This document shows, piece after piece, positions 1-4,936 of a DNA stretch of 7,400 bases. The notes beneath the pieces were generated by a model. The model was not told where the DNA came from, made no database searches, and worked only from the letters and a program-made list of their open reading frames with translations. The translations under genes were made by a program, and so were the position numbers. Origin of the DNA: Hyphomicrobiales bacterium (lineage in GTDB: Bacteria; Pseudomonadota; Alphaproteobacteria; Rhizobiales; Xanthobacteraceae); contig PLTE01000198.1 in the NCBI GenBank assembly GCA_003164375.1, positions 524 to 7,923 of the forward strand, given 5' to 3'. Numbering within the stretch: position 1 is the first letter of the stretch; every line of letters begins with the position of its first letter.

Positions 1-569
1 GAGAAGGTGACGACGTCGAGCTTCGTCCAATCGAGCGCTTGCGCGAACGCGGCCGAGGTCGCATCGCAGATCGTAAGCCCGGTGCGGTCGGCTGAAATCC
101 AGTCGGCGTTCGGCACCCGCACGCCCGACGTCGTGCCGTTCCAGGTGAACACGATATCGGTCGCCGGATCGACCTTGGCGAGGTCGGGCAATTCGCCATA
201 GCCGGCCTTCAGCGTCGTCACATTCTTCAGTTTGAGCTCTTTGACGACGTCGCTGACCCAACCTTCGCCGAAGGATTCCCAGGCCAGCATCGTCACCGGC
301 TGCGGCCCGAGCAGCGACCACAGCGCCATTTCGATCGCGCCGGTATCTGAGGCCGGCACGATACCGATGCGGTAATCGGCAGGCACCTGCAAGACTTCGC
401 GGGTGAGATCGATGGCGCGCTTGAGCTTGGCCTTGCCCGCTTTCGAGCGATGCGAGCGTCCGAGGACTGCGCCAGTCAGGTTTTGCGGGGTCCAGCCGGG
501 GCGCTTGGCGCATGGGCCGGAGGAAAAATGCGGCACGGCCGGCCGCACGGGAGGCGTCGTTTGCGTCAT
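1..569 (-). CDS. serC: Phosphoserine aminotransferase, N-terminal part (runs off left edge)
   Basis: PLP enzyme of serine synthesis (cytoplasm): it transaminates 3-phosphohydroxypyruvate with glutamate to O-phosphoserine. Only the first 189 residues are in the window. Visible family features are the N-terminal HFSSGPCAKRPGW (14-26), the GRSHRSKAGKAKL segment (37-49), the phosphate-cradle-like ASDTGAIE (73-80), TWNGTTSGVRVPN (142-154) and CDATSAAFA (168-176), whose Asp169 is placed to contact the PLP pyridine nitrogen. The PLP lysine should come just after the window edge, so it cannot be checked. The sequence style is that of the alphaproteobacterial SerC group rather than the E. coli form. 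The ATG at 567-569 has a good Shine-Dalgarno, GGAAGG, 7 nt upstream (577-582). In many relatives serA follows serC; that would lie beyond the left edge and is not seen here. Confidence 0.95.
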   Translation of the reverse strand, partial: MTQTTPPVRPAVPHFSSGPCAKRPGWTPQNLTGAVLGRSHRSKAGKAKLKRAIDLTREVLQVPADYRIGIVPASDTGAIEMALWSLLGPQPVTMLAWESFGEGWVSDVVKELKLKNVTTLKAGYGELPDLAKVDPATDIVFTWNGTTSGVRVPNADWISADRTGLTICDATSAAFAQALDWTKLDVVTF

Positions 570-591
570 GATCTATCCTTCCAGATAGTCG

Positions 592-609
592 CCCCTCGTT
601 GGGGAGGGG
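592..609. other. Small inverted repeat upstream of serC
   Basis: CCCCTC (592-597) and GAGGGG (604-609) can pair around a 6-nt loop. It lies 10 nt upstream of the serC Shine-Dalgarno, so it would be in the serC leader if transcription starts further upstream. No T-run follows on either strand, so it does not look like a terminator. Its function is unknown and it may be chance in GC-rich DNA. Confidence 0.3.
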
Positions 610-633
610 TAGCCCGGCGCTGGGATTAAGGAG

Positions 634-650
634 TGACGGCTGTGCCGTCA
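634..650 (-). terminator. Possible weak terminator stem-loop after the first outer-membrane gene
   Basis: TGACGGC and GCCGTCA form a perfect 7-bp stem around TGT, beginning 21 nt after the stop codon at 672-674. On the minus strand the bases after the stem are CTCCTTAATCCC, with no real U-run. It could stabilise the 3' end or act as an inefficient terminator between this gene and serC. It is the only compact hairpin in the gap. Confidence 0.35.
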
Positions 651-671
651 AGCGGCAATTTCGCTGATGCG

Positions 672-1577
672 TTAGAACTTCAAGCCCGCGCCAATCCGCC
701 CCGAAGCCATGTCGAGCACAATGCCGTTGTACGGCAAAAAATGTATGTACTCGAATTCCGCGCGCAGAAAGACATTAGACGTGAGTGCGATATCGACCCC
801 ACCGCCGAAATTAAAGCCATACATTAAGGTCTCACTTGCGGAGTTGCTGGATGCCGCGGCGAAAATGCCGCAGCTTTCGGGCACTGCAAGATTGCAGGGC
901 AGCACGGGCGCCGGAACATAGGTTATGGCTCCCGTTGACGTCTGGACTATTGTTGGCACCGTGGTTGCCGTTGGCCCAATTATCGAGGCCGCCTCGGTAT
1001 AATCGCCGCGGCCGAGGACAAAGCCGGCGAATCCGTAGGGCAGGAAATTGTCGCTGAAGACCCATCCGACTCTCCCTCGAAACGAGGCGTAGTCGATCAG
1101 ACGCAGCGTCCCGCTGCCGGATGCGGTGAGATTGTACAGAGTCTCTGCTTGGGTCGTGGAATCCACAGTGCTCAACTGACGTGTCATCGGCGTGCTTGGC
1201 GCGTCGAAGGACATATTGGCCGTCGAATAGTTGATCTCGGCGCCAAGCACGAGATCCTCCCATTGGGTGTTGTAACCGACGAAAGCGCCGTAGGAGGCTG
1301 TTGTGGTGCCGTTATCGCCGAGGAGCGACCACTGCGCAGGCCCGAAATCGGCCTCGACGAGGGTATCGCGCAACGCATACGCCAATGGCCCTTGCGTGGT
1401 GCCCTGGAAATTGGCGTTGCCACCACTGTAAGCAGCCTGACCGCCAAAATAGAAGCCGCTCCACCGCGAGAAAGCGGGGGGGCCCAGGCTCTGCGGGCCT
1501 CTTAGGATGTCGAGATCGTCGGCGAACGCGCTTGGCGCGAACGCGAGCGCAACGACAGCACAGATGACCCAGCGCAT
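672..1577 (-). CDS. Outer-membrane beta-barrel protein, Omp25/31-like porin family
   Basis: Predicted 301-residue outer-membrane protein. Residues 1-19 are a signal peptide (MRW, hydrophobic core, then SAFA before DD) with an A-x-A cleavage site. The mature protein starts with a short linker and then RWSGFYFGGQAAY, the characteristic first strand of the Omp25/Omp31 group. Alternating aromatic and glycine strands follow, and the protein ends in FEYIHFLPY...GRIGAGLKF with the C-terminal Phe typical of barrel proteins. A cysteine pair (PCNLAVPESC) sits in a likely surface loop. I chose the ATG at 1575-1577 because GAGAGG lies 9 nt upstream and gives a standard signal peptide; an ATG at 1595 would add six residues (MERARL) and has only a weak upstream AGG. 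Ligand and pore activity cannot be told from sequence. The next gene upstream is another barrel protein, separated by a strong terminator, so this gene needs its own promoter. Confidence 0.85.
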   Translation of the reverse strand: MRWVICAVVALAFAPSAFADDLDILRGPQSLGPPAFSRWSGFYFGGQAAYSGGNANFQGTTQGPLAYALRDTLVEADFGPAQWSLLGDNGTTTASYGAFVGYNTQWEDLVLGAEINYSTANMSFDAPSTPMTRQLSTVDSTTQAETLYNLTASGSGTLRLIDYASFRGRVGWVFSDNFLPYGFAGFVLGRGDYTEAASIIGPTATTVPTIVQTSTGAITYVPAPVLPCNLAVPESCGIFAAASSNSASETLMYGFNFGGGVDIALTSNVFLRAEFEYIHFLPYNGIVLDMASGRIGAGLKF

Positions 1578-1637
1578 CAGCCGCGCCCTCTCCATACTCG
1601 GCGCCTACAGCGTCCGGTAGAGCTCGATCATCGGGGA

Positions 1638-1660
1638 TTAACCTTAATGGAGCGTTAGCC
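1638..1660 (-). promoter_or_regulatory. TTAACCTTAA motif and imperfect CtrA-type box before the first outer-membrane gene
   Basis: TTAACCTTAA (1638-1647) overlaps TTAATGGAGCGTTAGCC (1644-1660), which fits the CtrA consensus TTAA-N7-TTAACC except for TTAG in the second half. It lies 67-83 nt upstream of the ATG at 1577, in the AT-richest part of the gap. The same TTAACCTTAA decamer occurs before the second barrel gene. CtrA binding is inferred from motif match only. Confidence 0.4.
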
Positions 1661-1711
1661 GCGGCCGGATTGACCCTGGGCGAAGCGGAATTGTTCGACC
1701 CCCGCCGTCCC

Positions 1712-1743
1712 TAAAAAAAGAACGGCGCGGTCGCCCGCGCCGT
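1712..1743 (-). terminator. Rho-independent terminator of the second outer-membrane gene
   Basis: A perfect 9-bp GC-rich stem (1722-1730 pairs with 1735-1743) with loop TCGC is followed on the minus strand by TTCTTTTTTTAG (1710-1721). It starts 34 nt after the stop codon at 1777-1779. This is a textbook intrinsic terminator and separates the two outer-membrane genes into different transcripts. Confidence 0.92.
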
Positions 1744-1776
1744 CTGTCGTGTTTCAGTATTTCCCGTCGCTTGCGG

Positions 1777-2757
1777 TCAACCGCGTGTGCTCAGCGGATA
1801 TTGCGGCTGCGGCACCATCATCGGCTGCTGCTGCGGCACCATGACCGGGGCCGGCTGATAGACCGGCGCGGGCTGGTAGACCGGCGCCGGCTGGGTATAG
1901 ACGGGCGCCGGCGCAGGCTGCGCGATCATCGGGATTTGCTGCACCATCATCGGCGTAGACTCGATCGGGAACCTCCAGCGCACGCCGAGCGTGAAGTCCT
2001 GCGAAGCGAGATTCTGGAGCTTATAGGTGTCGGGATTGCAGCCGCCCTGACAGAGGATCTGGTCGCTGACTGAGCCGTAGCTCAGGTAGCGGTAGGCCAG
2101 TTCCACAGAGAAATCCTTGGTTACGTTATAGGCGAGCCCGGCGTGCAGCGCCCAGGCGAAATTCAATTGGCTGGCGTTGGTGCCGACGCCGTTTCCGGAT
2201 GTGCCGACGCCGAGATCGGTCAGGTCGGCGAAAGTATTGTAAGCGCCGCCGATGCCGAAACCGATGAATGGCGTCACGCAATTCCAGGTGCCGAGATCGA
2301 CATAGGCATTGGCGAGAAAGATGTCGGATTTCAGGAAGGCATTATATTGATCGCCCAGCACGCAGCCGCCGCCGCAATTATACATCAGGAAGGCGTTTAC
2401 GGCGCTCTTGGCGCGATATTCGGCGGTCACGTCGAAGCGCAGCCAACTGTTGAACTCGTAGCCGACGCCGGCGTCGAAGAAAACTGTATCGGCCATCGCG
2501 GCATGTTGGGAGACGATGTCGACAGGGCCGTTGAGCGGATTTGGCTGGAAGAGAAAGTCGACTTGACTGGTGATGCCGACGCCGACGTCGCCGCGCAAAT
2601 ACCAGGCGCCTTCAGGCTGCGCGACCAGCATAGGCAAGGGCTGATAGGCCATTTGCGGCGGTGGCGGCGGCGAATATTGCGGCATATCGGCGGCGTAGGC
2701 CGTGGTGCTGACCATGACTGCCGCCACGGCGCGGATCAGGAGCGTAACGCTAACCAT
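1777..2757 (-). CDS. Outer-membrane beta-barrel protein with Pro/Gln-rich C-terminal tail
   Basis: Predicted 326-residue outer-membrane protein. Residues 1-22 are a signal peptide ending TTAYA, followed by a proline-rich linker (SPPPPPQ, 28-34). A barrel of the Omp25/OmpW-like superfamily starts at GAWYLRGDVGVG (about 50) and ends at FTLGVRWRF (about 263), the usual aromatic end of such barrels. Here it continues for 63 more residues rich in Pro, Gln, Val and Met, including repeats of (Y)QPAPV. Two cysteine pairs (NCGGGC and LCQGGC) lie in the barrel, probably in surface loops, and may form disulfides. I chose the ATG at 2755-2757 because AAGGA (2765-2769) sits 7 nt upstream and gives a clean signal peptide; an upstream ATG at 2808 would add 17 residues with an Arg-rich start. 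Substrate is unknown. It has its own terminator, and a clustered TTAACC region lies upstream. Confidence 0.85.
   Translation of the reverse strand: MVSVTLLIRAVAAVMVSTTAYAADMPQYSPPPPPQMAYQPLPMLVAQPEGAWYLRGDVGVGITSQVDFLFQPNPLNGPVDIVSQHAAMADTVFFDAGVGYEFNSWLRFDVTAEYRAKSAVNAFLMYNCGGGCVLGDQYNAFLKSDIFLANAYVDLGTWNCVTPFIGFGIGGAYNTFADLTDLGVGTSGNGVGTNASQLNFAWALHAGLAYNVTKDFSVELAYRYLSYGSVSDQILCQGGCNPDTYKLQNLASQDFTLGVRWRFPIESTPMMVQQIPMIAQPAPAPVYTQPAPVYQPAPVYQPAPVMVPQQQPMMVPQPQYPLSTRG
1850..1906 (-). repeat. In-frame 18-nt tandem repeat encoding (Y)QPAPV units
   Basis: Two 18-nt units (1850-1867, 1868-1885) and a third with a 3-nt insertion (1886-1906) repeat a motif containing GGCTGRTAGACCGGC on the plus strand. 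Read on the minus strand they encode YTQPAPV, YQPAPV and YQPAPV in the tail of the barrel protein. The copies are near-identical in DNA, so the array may be recent and length-variable by slippage without breaking the frame. Confidence 0.8.
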
Positions 2758-2840
2758 CGCTTCGTCCTTTGACTCGACGCGGCCGCGCGCGAAGCGGCGT
2801 AGCGCCATTGGCCTCAGAGGCGAAGTTAGGCAGCAAATGT

Positions 2841-2857
2841 TTAAGCGGGTCTTAACC
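2841..2857 (-). promoter_or_regulatory. Perfect CtrA-type box upstream of the second outer-membrane gene
   Basis: TTAAGCGGGTCTTAACC matches TTAA-N7-TTAACC, the alphaproteobacterial CtrA consensus, at every specified base. It starts a run of further TTAACC copies at 2858, 2865 and 2878. It is 84 nt upstream of the ATG at 2757, a usual distance for a promoter-linked site. CtrA controls outer-membrane proteins in some Hyphomicrobiales; its action here is inferred. Confidence 0.5.
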
Positions 2858-2984
2858 TTAACCCTTAACCATGACCATTAACCGCATGGCGCGCCGCAGG
2901 CGCGGCAAAGTCTACGTAACAACACTACCGCGGCGCCGCGGACGGTCAGGACTGATTAACAATTGTAAACGATTGGGGCAGGCG
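2858..2984. other. Intergenic region with TTAACC cluster and GC palindrome
   Basis: The full gap between the bfr stop and the second outer-membrane start is about 290 nt. Besides the CtrA-type box it holds TTAACC copies at 2858, 2865 and 2878, a perfect 14-nt palindrome CCGCGGCGCCGCGG (2928-2941), and an AT-rich patch GATTAACAATTGTAAACG (2955-2972). I see no convincing gene. A 60-codon plus-strand reading frame here is Arg-rich and lacks coding character. Confidence 0.5.
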
Positions 2985-3002
2985 CCACGCCGGGCGGCGC
3001 CG

Positions 3003-3052
3003 CTTAGAGCGATCCCGAAAAGCAGAAACCGGTTATCCGGCGCGATCGTCTA
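3003..3052. repeat. Diverged intergenic palindromic repeat (copy 1), overlapping the bfr stop codon
   Basis: The segment holds TTAGAGC, GATCCCGAAAAG, AAACCGGTT and GATCGTCTAG in the same order and spacing as the intact palindrome at 4832-4884. The inner CCGAAAAG...CCGGTT core is well kept, but the outer arms have decayed (CGATC / GATCG pairing remains). Its right end, CTAG, provides the TAG stop of bfr on the minus strand, so it lies in the 3' end of that transcript. Confidence 0.7.
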
Positions 3053-3532
3053 GTCTTCGTCCAATTCGCCGATGTGATGCTGGGCGTAGAGCTCGACGCC
3101 GAGCTTGGCGACGAGATCGAGCTGGGTTTCGAGGAAGTCGATGTGCTCCTCCTCGTCGTGCATCAGCTTCTCGAACAGGTCGCGCGTGACGTAATCCCTT
3201 ACCGCATGGCAGTGGGTCGCGGCTTCCTCGTAAAGCGTGCGTGCCGAGATTTCGGCGGCGAGGTCGCAGTCGAGTACTTCCTTGACGTTCTGTCCGATGT
3301 GCAGCGGGTCGAGCACCTGCATGTTGGGAAAGCCGTCAAGGAAGATGACGCGTTCGACCAGCTTGTCGGCGTGCTGCATCTCCTCGATCGATTCCTTACG
3401 CCATTGCTTCGCCAGCGCCTTGTAGCCCCAATTGTCGAGCAGCCGGTAATGCAGCCAGTACTGATTGACCGCAGTCAGCTCGTGGCGAAGCGCCTTATTG
3501 AGGTAATCGAGAACGCCTGGCTCGCCTCTCAT
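3050..3532 (-). CDS. bfr: Bacterioferritin
   Basis: Iron-storage protein of 160 residues, expected to form a cytoplasmic 24-mer with haem at subunit dimer interfaces; it oxidises Fe(II) and stores the mineral. The six di-iron ferroxidase ligands are all present at standard positions: Glu18, Glu51, His54, Glu94, Glu127 and His130. The haem ligand Met52 is also present, so this is a true haem-binding Bfr and not a haem-free variant. Family blocks are YLNKALRHELTAVNQYW (10-26), RKESIEEMQHAD (45-56), PNMQ (69-72) and EEEHIDFLETQLDL (127-140). The last about ten residues (HHIGELDED) form an acidic tail. The ATG at 3530-3532 has AGGAG 7 nt upstream (3540-3544). bfd lies 108 nt upstream on the same strand, so the two are probably co-regulated and may be co-transcribed. 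The TAG stop lies inside a palindromic repeat. Confidence 0.97.
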   Translation of the reverse strand: MRGEPGVLDYLNKALRHELTAVNQYWLHYRLLDNWGYKALAKQWRKESIEEMQHADKLVERVIFLDGFPNMQVLDPLHIGQNVKEVLDCDLAAEISARTLYEEAATHCHAVRDYVTRDLFEKLMHDEEEHIDFLETQLDLVAKLGVELYAQHHIGELDED

Positions 3533-3585
3533 GATCGTACTCCTGCGCTTGCCATTGATTGCGCACCGCGGCTGCGGGCGTATTG

Positions 3586-3614
3586 ACTATAGCCGCTGTT
3601 GCGGAAATCGGAAA
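3586..3614 (-). promoter_or_regulatory. Possible bfr promoter
   Basis: On the minus strand TATAGT (3586-3591) resembles a -10 hexamer, and TTTCCG lies 17 nt upstream as a poor -35. It would give a leader of about 47 nt. An inverted repeat GCTGTT / AACAGC (3595-3600 and 3613-3618) overlaps it. The -35 is weak, so bfr could instead rely on read-through from bfd. Confidence 0.25.
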
Positions 3615-3640
3615 CAGCCGTTGCATCGGCGCAAGGCCGG

Positions 3641-3889
3641 TTATCGTCGCGACGGCTCGATATAGGTGCAATGCCCGGGGTCGCGGCAGCAAGCCTGCTC
3701 CTCGGCCGGCGCCTCACAGGCAAGGGCCTCGTTCATGATGCGCCGGATGGTGCGCGCGCAGCGGCCGCACTGCGCGCTGCACCCCAGGCATTGATAGACC
3801 TCGCCGGTGGTGCGCGGTGCGGTCGCCCCAATCGACAGCGTTGCCCGCACGTCGTGGTCGCTGATGACATTGCAGGAGCAAACGATCAT
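3641..3889 (-). CDS. bfd: Bacterioferritin-associated ferredoxin
   Basis: Small 82-residue [2Fe-2S] protein of the Bfd family, which docks on bacterioferritin and delivers electrons to its haem so that stored iron can be reduced and released. Cys4-x-Cys6 (MIVCSCN) plus Cys41-x2-Cys44 (QCGRC) match the four ligands of E. coli Bfd, and the ARTIRRIMNEAL helix follows as in the family. It is longer than E. coli Bfd (64 residues) and has six more cysteines: a CLGC pair at 34/37, Cys58, the ACC pair 67/68 and Cys74 (PGHC). The start is the ATG at 3887-3889 because homologues begin M-x-V-C; upstream bases (TTCTCCTGCAC) contain no good Shine-Dalgarno. An open frame upstream to 4276 is antisense noise. 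It lies upstream of bfr on the same strand, with a candidate Irr box 86 nt upstream. Confidence 0.93.
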   Translation of the reverse strand: MIVCSCNVISDHDVRATLSIGATAPRTTGEVYQCLGCSAQCGRCARTIRRIMNEALACEAPAEEQACCRDPGHCTYIEPSRR

Positions 3890-3974
3890 GTGCAGGAGAA
3901 GCCAGCCGAAGAATTCGTACGATCTGCAACCGTCAATATCCGAGCGGCCGTGCGGTTGCAAAGAAAAAGAGGTC

Positions 3975-3991
3975 TTTATAGAGATTCTAAT
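3975..3991 (-). promoter_or_regulatory. Candidate Irr box (iron control element) over the bfd promoter
   Basis: On the minus strand ATTAGAATCTCTATAAA matches the rhizobial iron control element TTTAGAA-N3-TTCTAAA at 11 of 14 specified bases. Its right half contains TATAAA (3975-3980), a good -10 hexamer, so a bound protein would cover the promoter. It lies 86 nt upstream of the bfd ATG. Irr is the usual iron regulator in this order and is known to act on bacterioferritin genes. Binding here is inferred. Confidence 0.45.
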
Positions 3992-4031
3992 CTTGTCGAT
4001 TGAATGCTTCTTCGGTGGTCGCCGCTTTGAT

Positions 4032-4766
4032 CTATGCGATCGCGGAGTCCTCGGAATCCTCCGAGCGCCAGCGCCGCCGCCCGCGGCCGCGCAGCCGACA
4101 AATTCGCGACGGCACCGCAAACAAATCGTCGAGCAGGCCGGCAAAGCGCTGGCCGCGGGCCAACGCCCGGTCGAGCGCCGCCATGGTGCGAGCGAGCCCC
4201 GGATCGTCGTCGCGAACCCAGGTGCGCAAAACCGAGCTGAACATGAGCGCCAGCCCCTGGGCGCGCAGCATGCCACGCGGACCGGAGGCTTTGATGCCGG
4301 CTGCCGTCAGCATCCATTGCTGCGACCGCACGGAGAATCTGTTGAGCGCAAGGGCGAGCGGCGGATTGCGGCTGGCCGAGCGAATGAGCGAACGTACCGC
4401 CTCACGCTGCGTGCCGAGCGCTTCGAGCCGCCGCATCAGCACATCGAACAGGCGTTCGCGCGGCGGCTCCTCCGCCATGTCGCTCAAATCCGCGCCGAGC
4501 ACGGCACGATCGATATCTTTGAGGAAGGCGGCCACAATCGCGAGCGTTGAGCCGAACTCTCCGCGCAATTGGGCGAGCGACACGCCGGCTCTTTCCGCGA
4601 TTTCCGAAAAGCCGATCTGTTCGATCGGCTTTTCGCCCAATAGTCCGAGCAAGGCGGCGATGATCTTGTCGCGATCATTGGCCGGTTGGCCGGCATCGCG
4701 AGCAGCGGCGGGGACGGCGGCGCGGGTGGATTTCGGCGCGGATTTGCGGGCGGGTCTGCGGACCAT
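4032..4766 (-). CDS. TetR/AcrR-family transcriptional regulator
   Basis: Predicted 244-residue DNA-binding regulator. Residues 33-75 form the TetR N-terminal domain: DKIIAALLGLL as helix 1, then IEQIGFSEIAERAGVSLAQLRGEFGS with a helix-turn-helix at about 53-72. The rest is helical and would form the ligand and dimer domain, with no recognisable ligand signature. The first about 30 residues are a basic, Ala/Lys/Arg-rich, probably disordered extension, and the C-terminus ends in a basic RLRGRGRRRWR stretch followed by acidic SEDSED; both could add nonspecific DNA contact. The ATG at 4764-4766 is chosen because AAGGAG (4775-4780) lies 8 nt upstream; a GTG at 4773-4775 would overlap that Shine-Dalgarno. 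Target and ligand are unknown. It lies 142 nt upstream of bfd on the same strand, but bfd has its own candidate promoter, so a role in iron control is not implied. Confidence 0.85.
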   Translation of the reverse strand: MVRRPARKSAPKSTRAAVPAAARDAGQPANDRDKIIAALLGLLGEKPIEQIGFSEIAERAGVSLAQLRGEFGSTLAIVAAFLKDIDRAVLGADLSDMAEEPPRERLFDVLMRRLEALGTQREAVRSLIRSASRNPPLALALNRFSVRSQQWMLTAAGIKASGPRGMLRAQGLALMFSSVLRTWVRDDDPGLARTMAALDRALARGQRFAGLLDDLFAVPSRICRLRGRGRRRWRSEDSEDSAIA

Positions 4767-4770
4767 GACC

Positions 4771-4822
4771 GTCACTCCTTACTGGTGACTCTCAATGTAG
4801 GCCCGCGGTGCGACCGTTCCAA
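4771..4822 (-). promoter_or_regulatory. Likely promoter of the TetR-family gene, with inverted repeat around its RBS
   Basis: Minus-strand TTGGAA (4817-4822) and TACATT (4794-4799) are separated by exactly 17 nt, each matching the sigma-70 consensus at 4 of 6 positions. Transcription would start near 4787 and give a leader of about 20 nt. GTCAC (4771-4775) and GTGAC (4785-4789) form an inverted repeat that encloses the Shine-Dalgarno, which could be an operator for self-repression or a small RNA hairpin. Confidence 0.35.
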
Positions 4823-4831
4823 GGCCGCGCC

Positions 4832-4884
4832 TAGAGCATGATCCCGAAAAGTGGAAGCCGGTTTTCGGGTAAGATCATGCTCAA
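4832..4884. repeat. Intact intergenic palindromic repeat (copy 2)
   Basis: Perfect 10-bp outer arms, GAGCATGATC (4834-4843) and GATCATGCTC (4873-4882), enclose a 7-bp inner pair, CCGAAAA (4844-4850) and TTTTCGG (4862-4868). The element is a bent hairpin of the type scattered through Bradyrhizobium-like genomes. A decayed copy is at 3003-3052. It sits between the proC stop and the TetR-gene promoter. Confidence 0.85.
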
Positions 4885-4895
4885 ATGAAGAATCC

Positions 4896-4933
4896 AGACC
4901 CCGATCCGATTCAATTGAATTGGATCAGGGTCT
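4896..4933 (-). repeat. Long palindrome directly after proC, probable 3'-end hairpin
   Basis: A 38-nt palindrome centred on CAATTG (between 4914 and 4915) with 19-nt arms that differ at two positions only; on the minus strand one of these is a tolerated G-U pair. It begins 3 nt after the proC stop. The bases following on the minus strand (GGATTCTTCATTTG) are only mildly T-rich, so it may stabilise the transcript end or terminate weakly. It is adjacent to, but different from, the repeat at 4832-4884. Confidence 0.75.
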
Positions 4934-4936
4934 CGG

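Noticed and set aside
1796..1960. Repeats in the barrel-protein tail as a CRISPR or minisatellite locus
   Set aside because: Units are 18 nt, directly adjacent, in frame and translated into QPAPV. There are no spacers or cas genes.
2143..2772. 209-codon plus-strand frame over the second outer-membrane gene
   Set aside because: Exact shadow of the minus-strand barrel gene, which has signal peptide, barrel pattern, ribosome site and terminator.
2871..3053. 60-codon plus-strand ORF starting in the TTAACC cluster
   Set aside because: Very Arg-rich, runs through a palindrome and the repeat element, has no ribosome site and no recognisable motif.
3595..3618. GCTGTT / AACAGC inverted repeat between bfd and bfr as a terminator
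   Set aside because: Six-bp stem with a 12-nt loop and no following U-run. It is too weak to call and may be chance.
3641..4276. Longer 211-residue version of Bfd
   Set aside because: The upstream part is out of frame with, and overlaps, the TetR-family gene. Bfd proteins start at M-x-V-C, which places the start at 3889.
3807..4550. 247-codon open frame on the plus strand
   Set aside because: Antisense to the TetR-family gene and bfd; low-complexity Arg/Ala composition and no recognisable domain.
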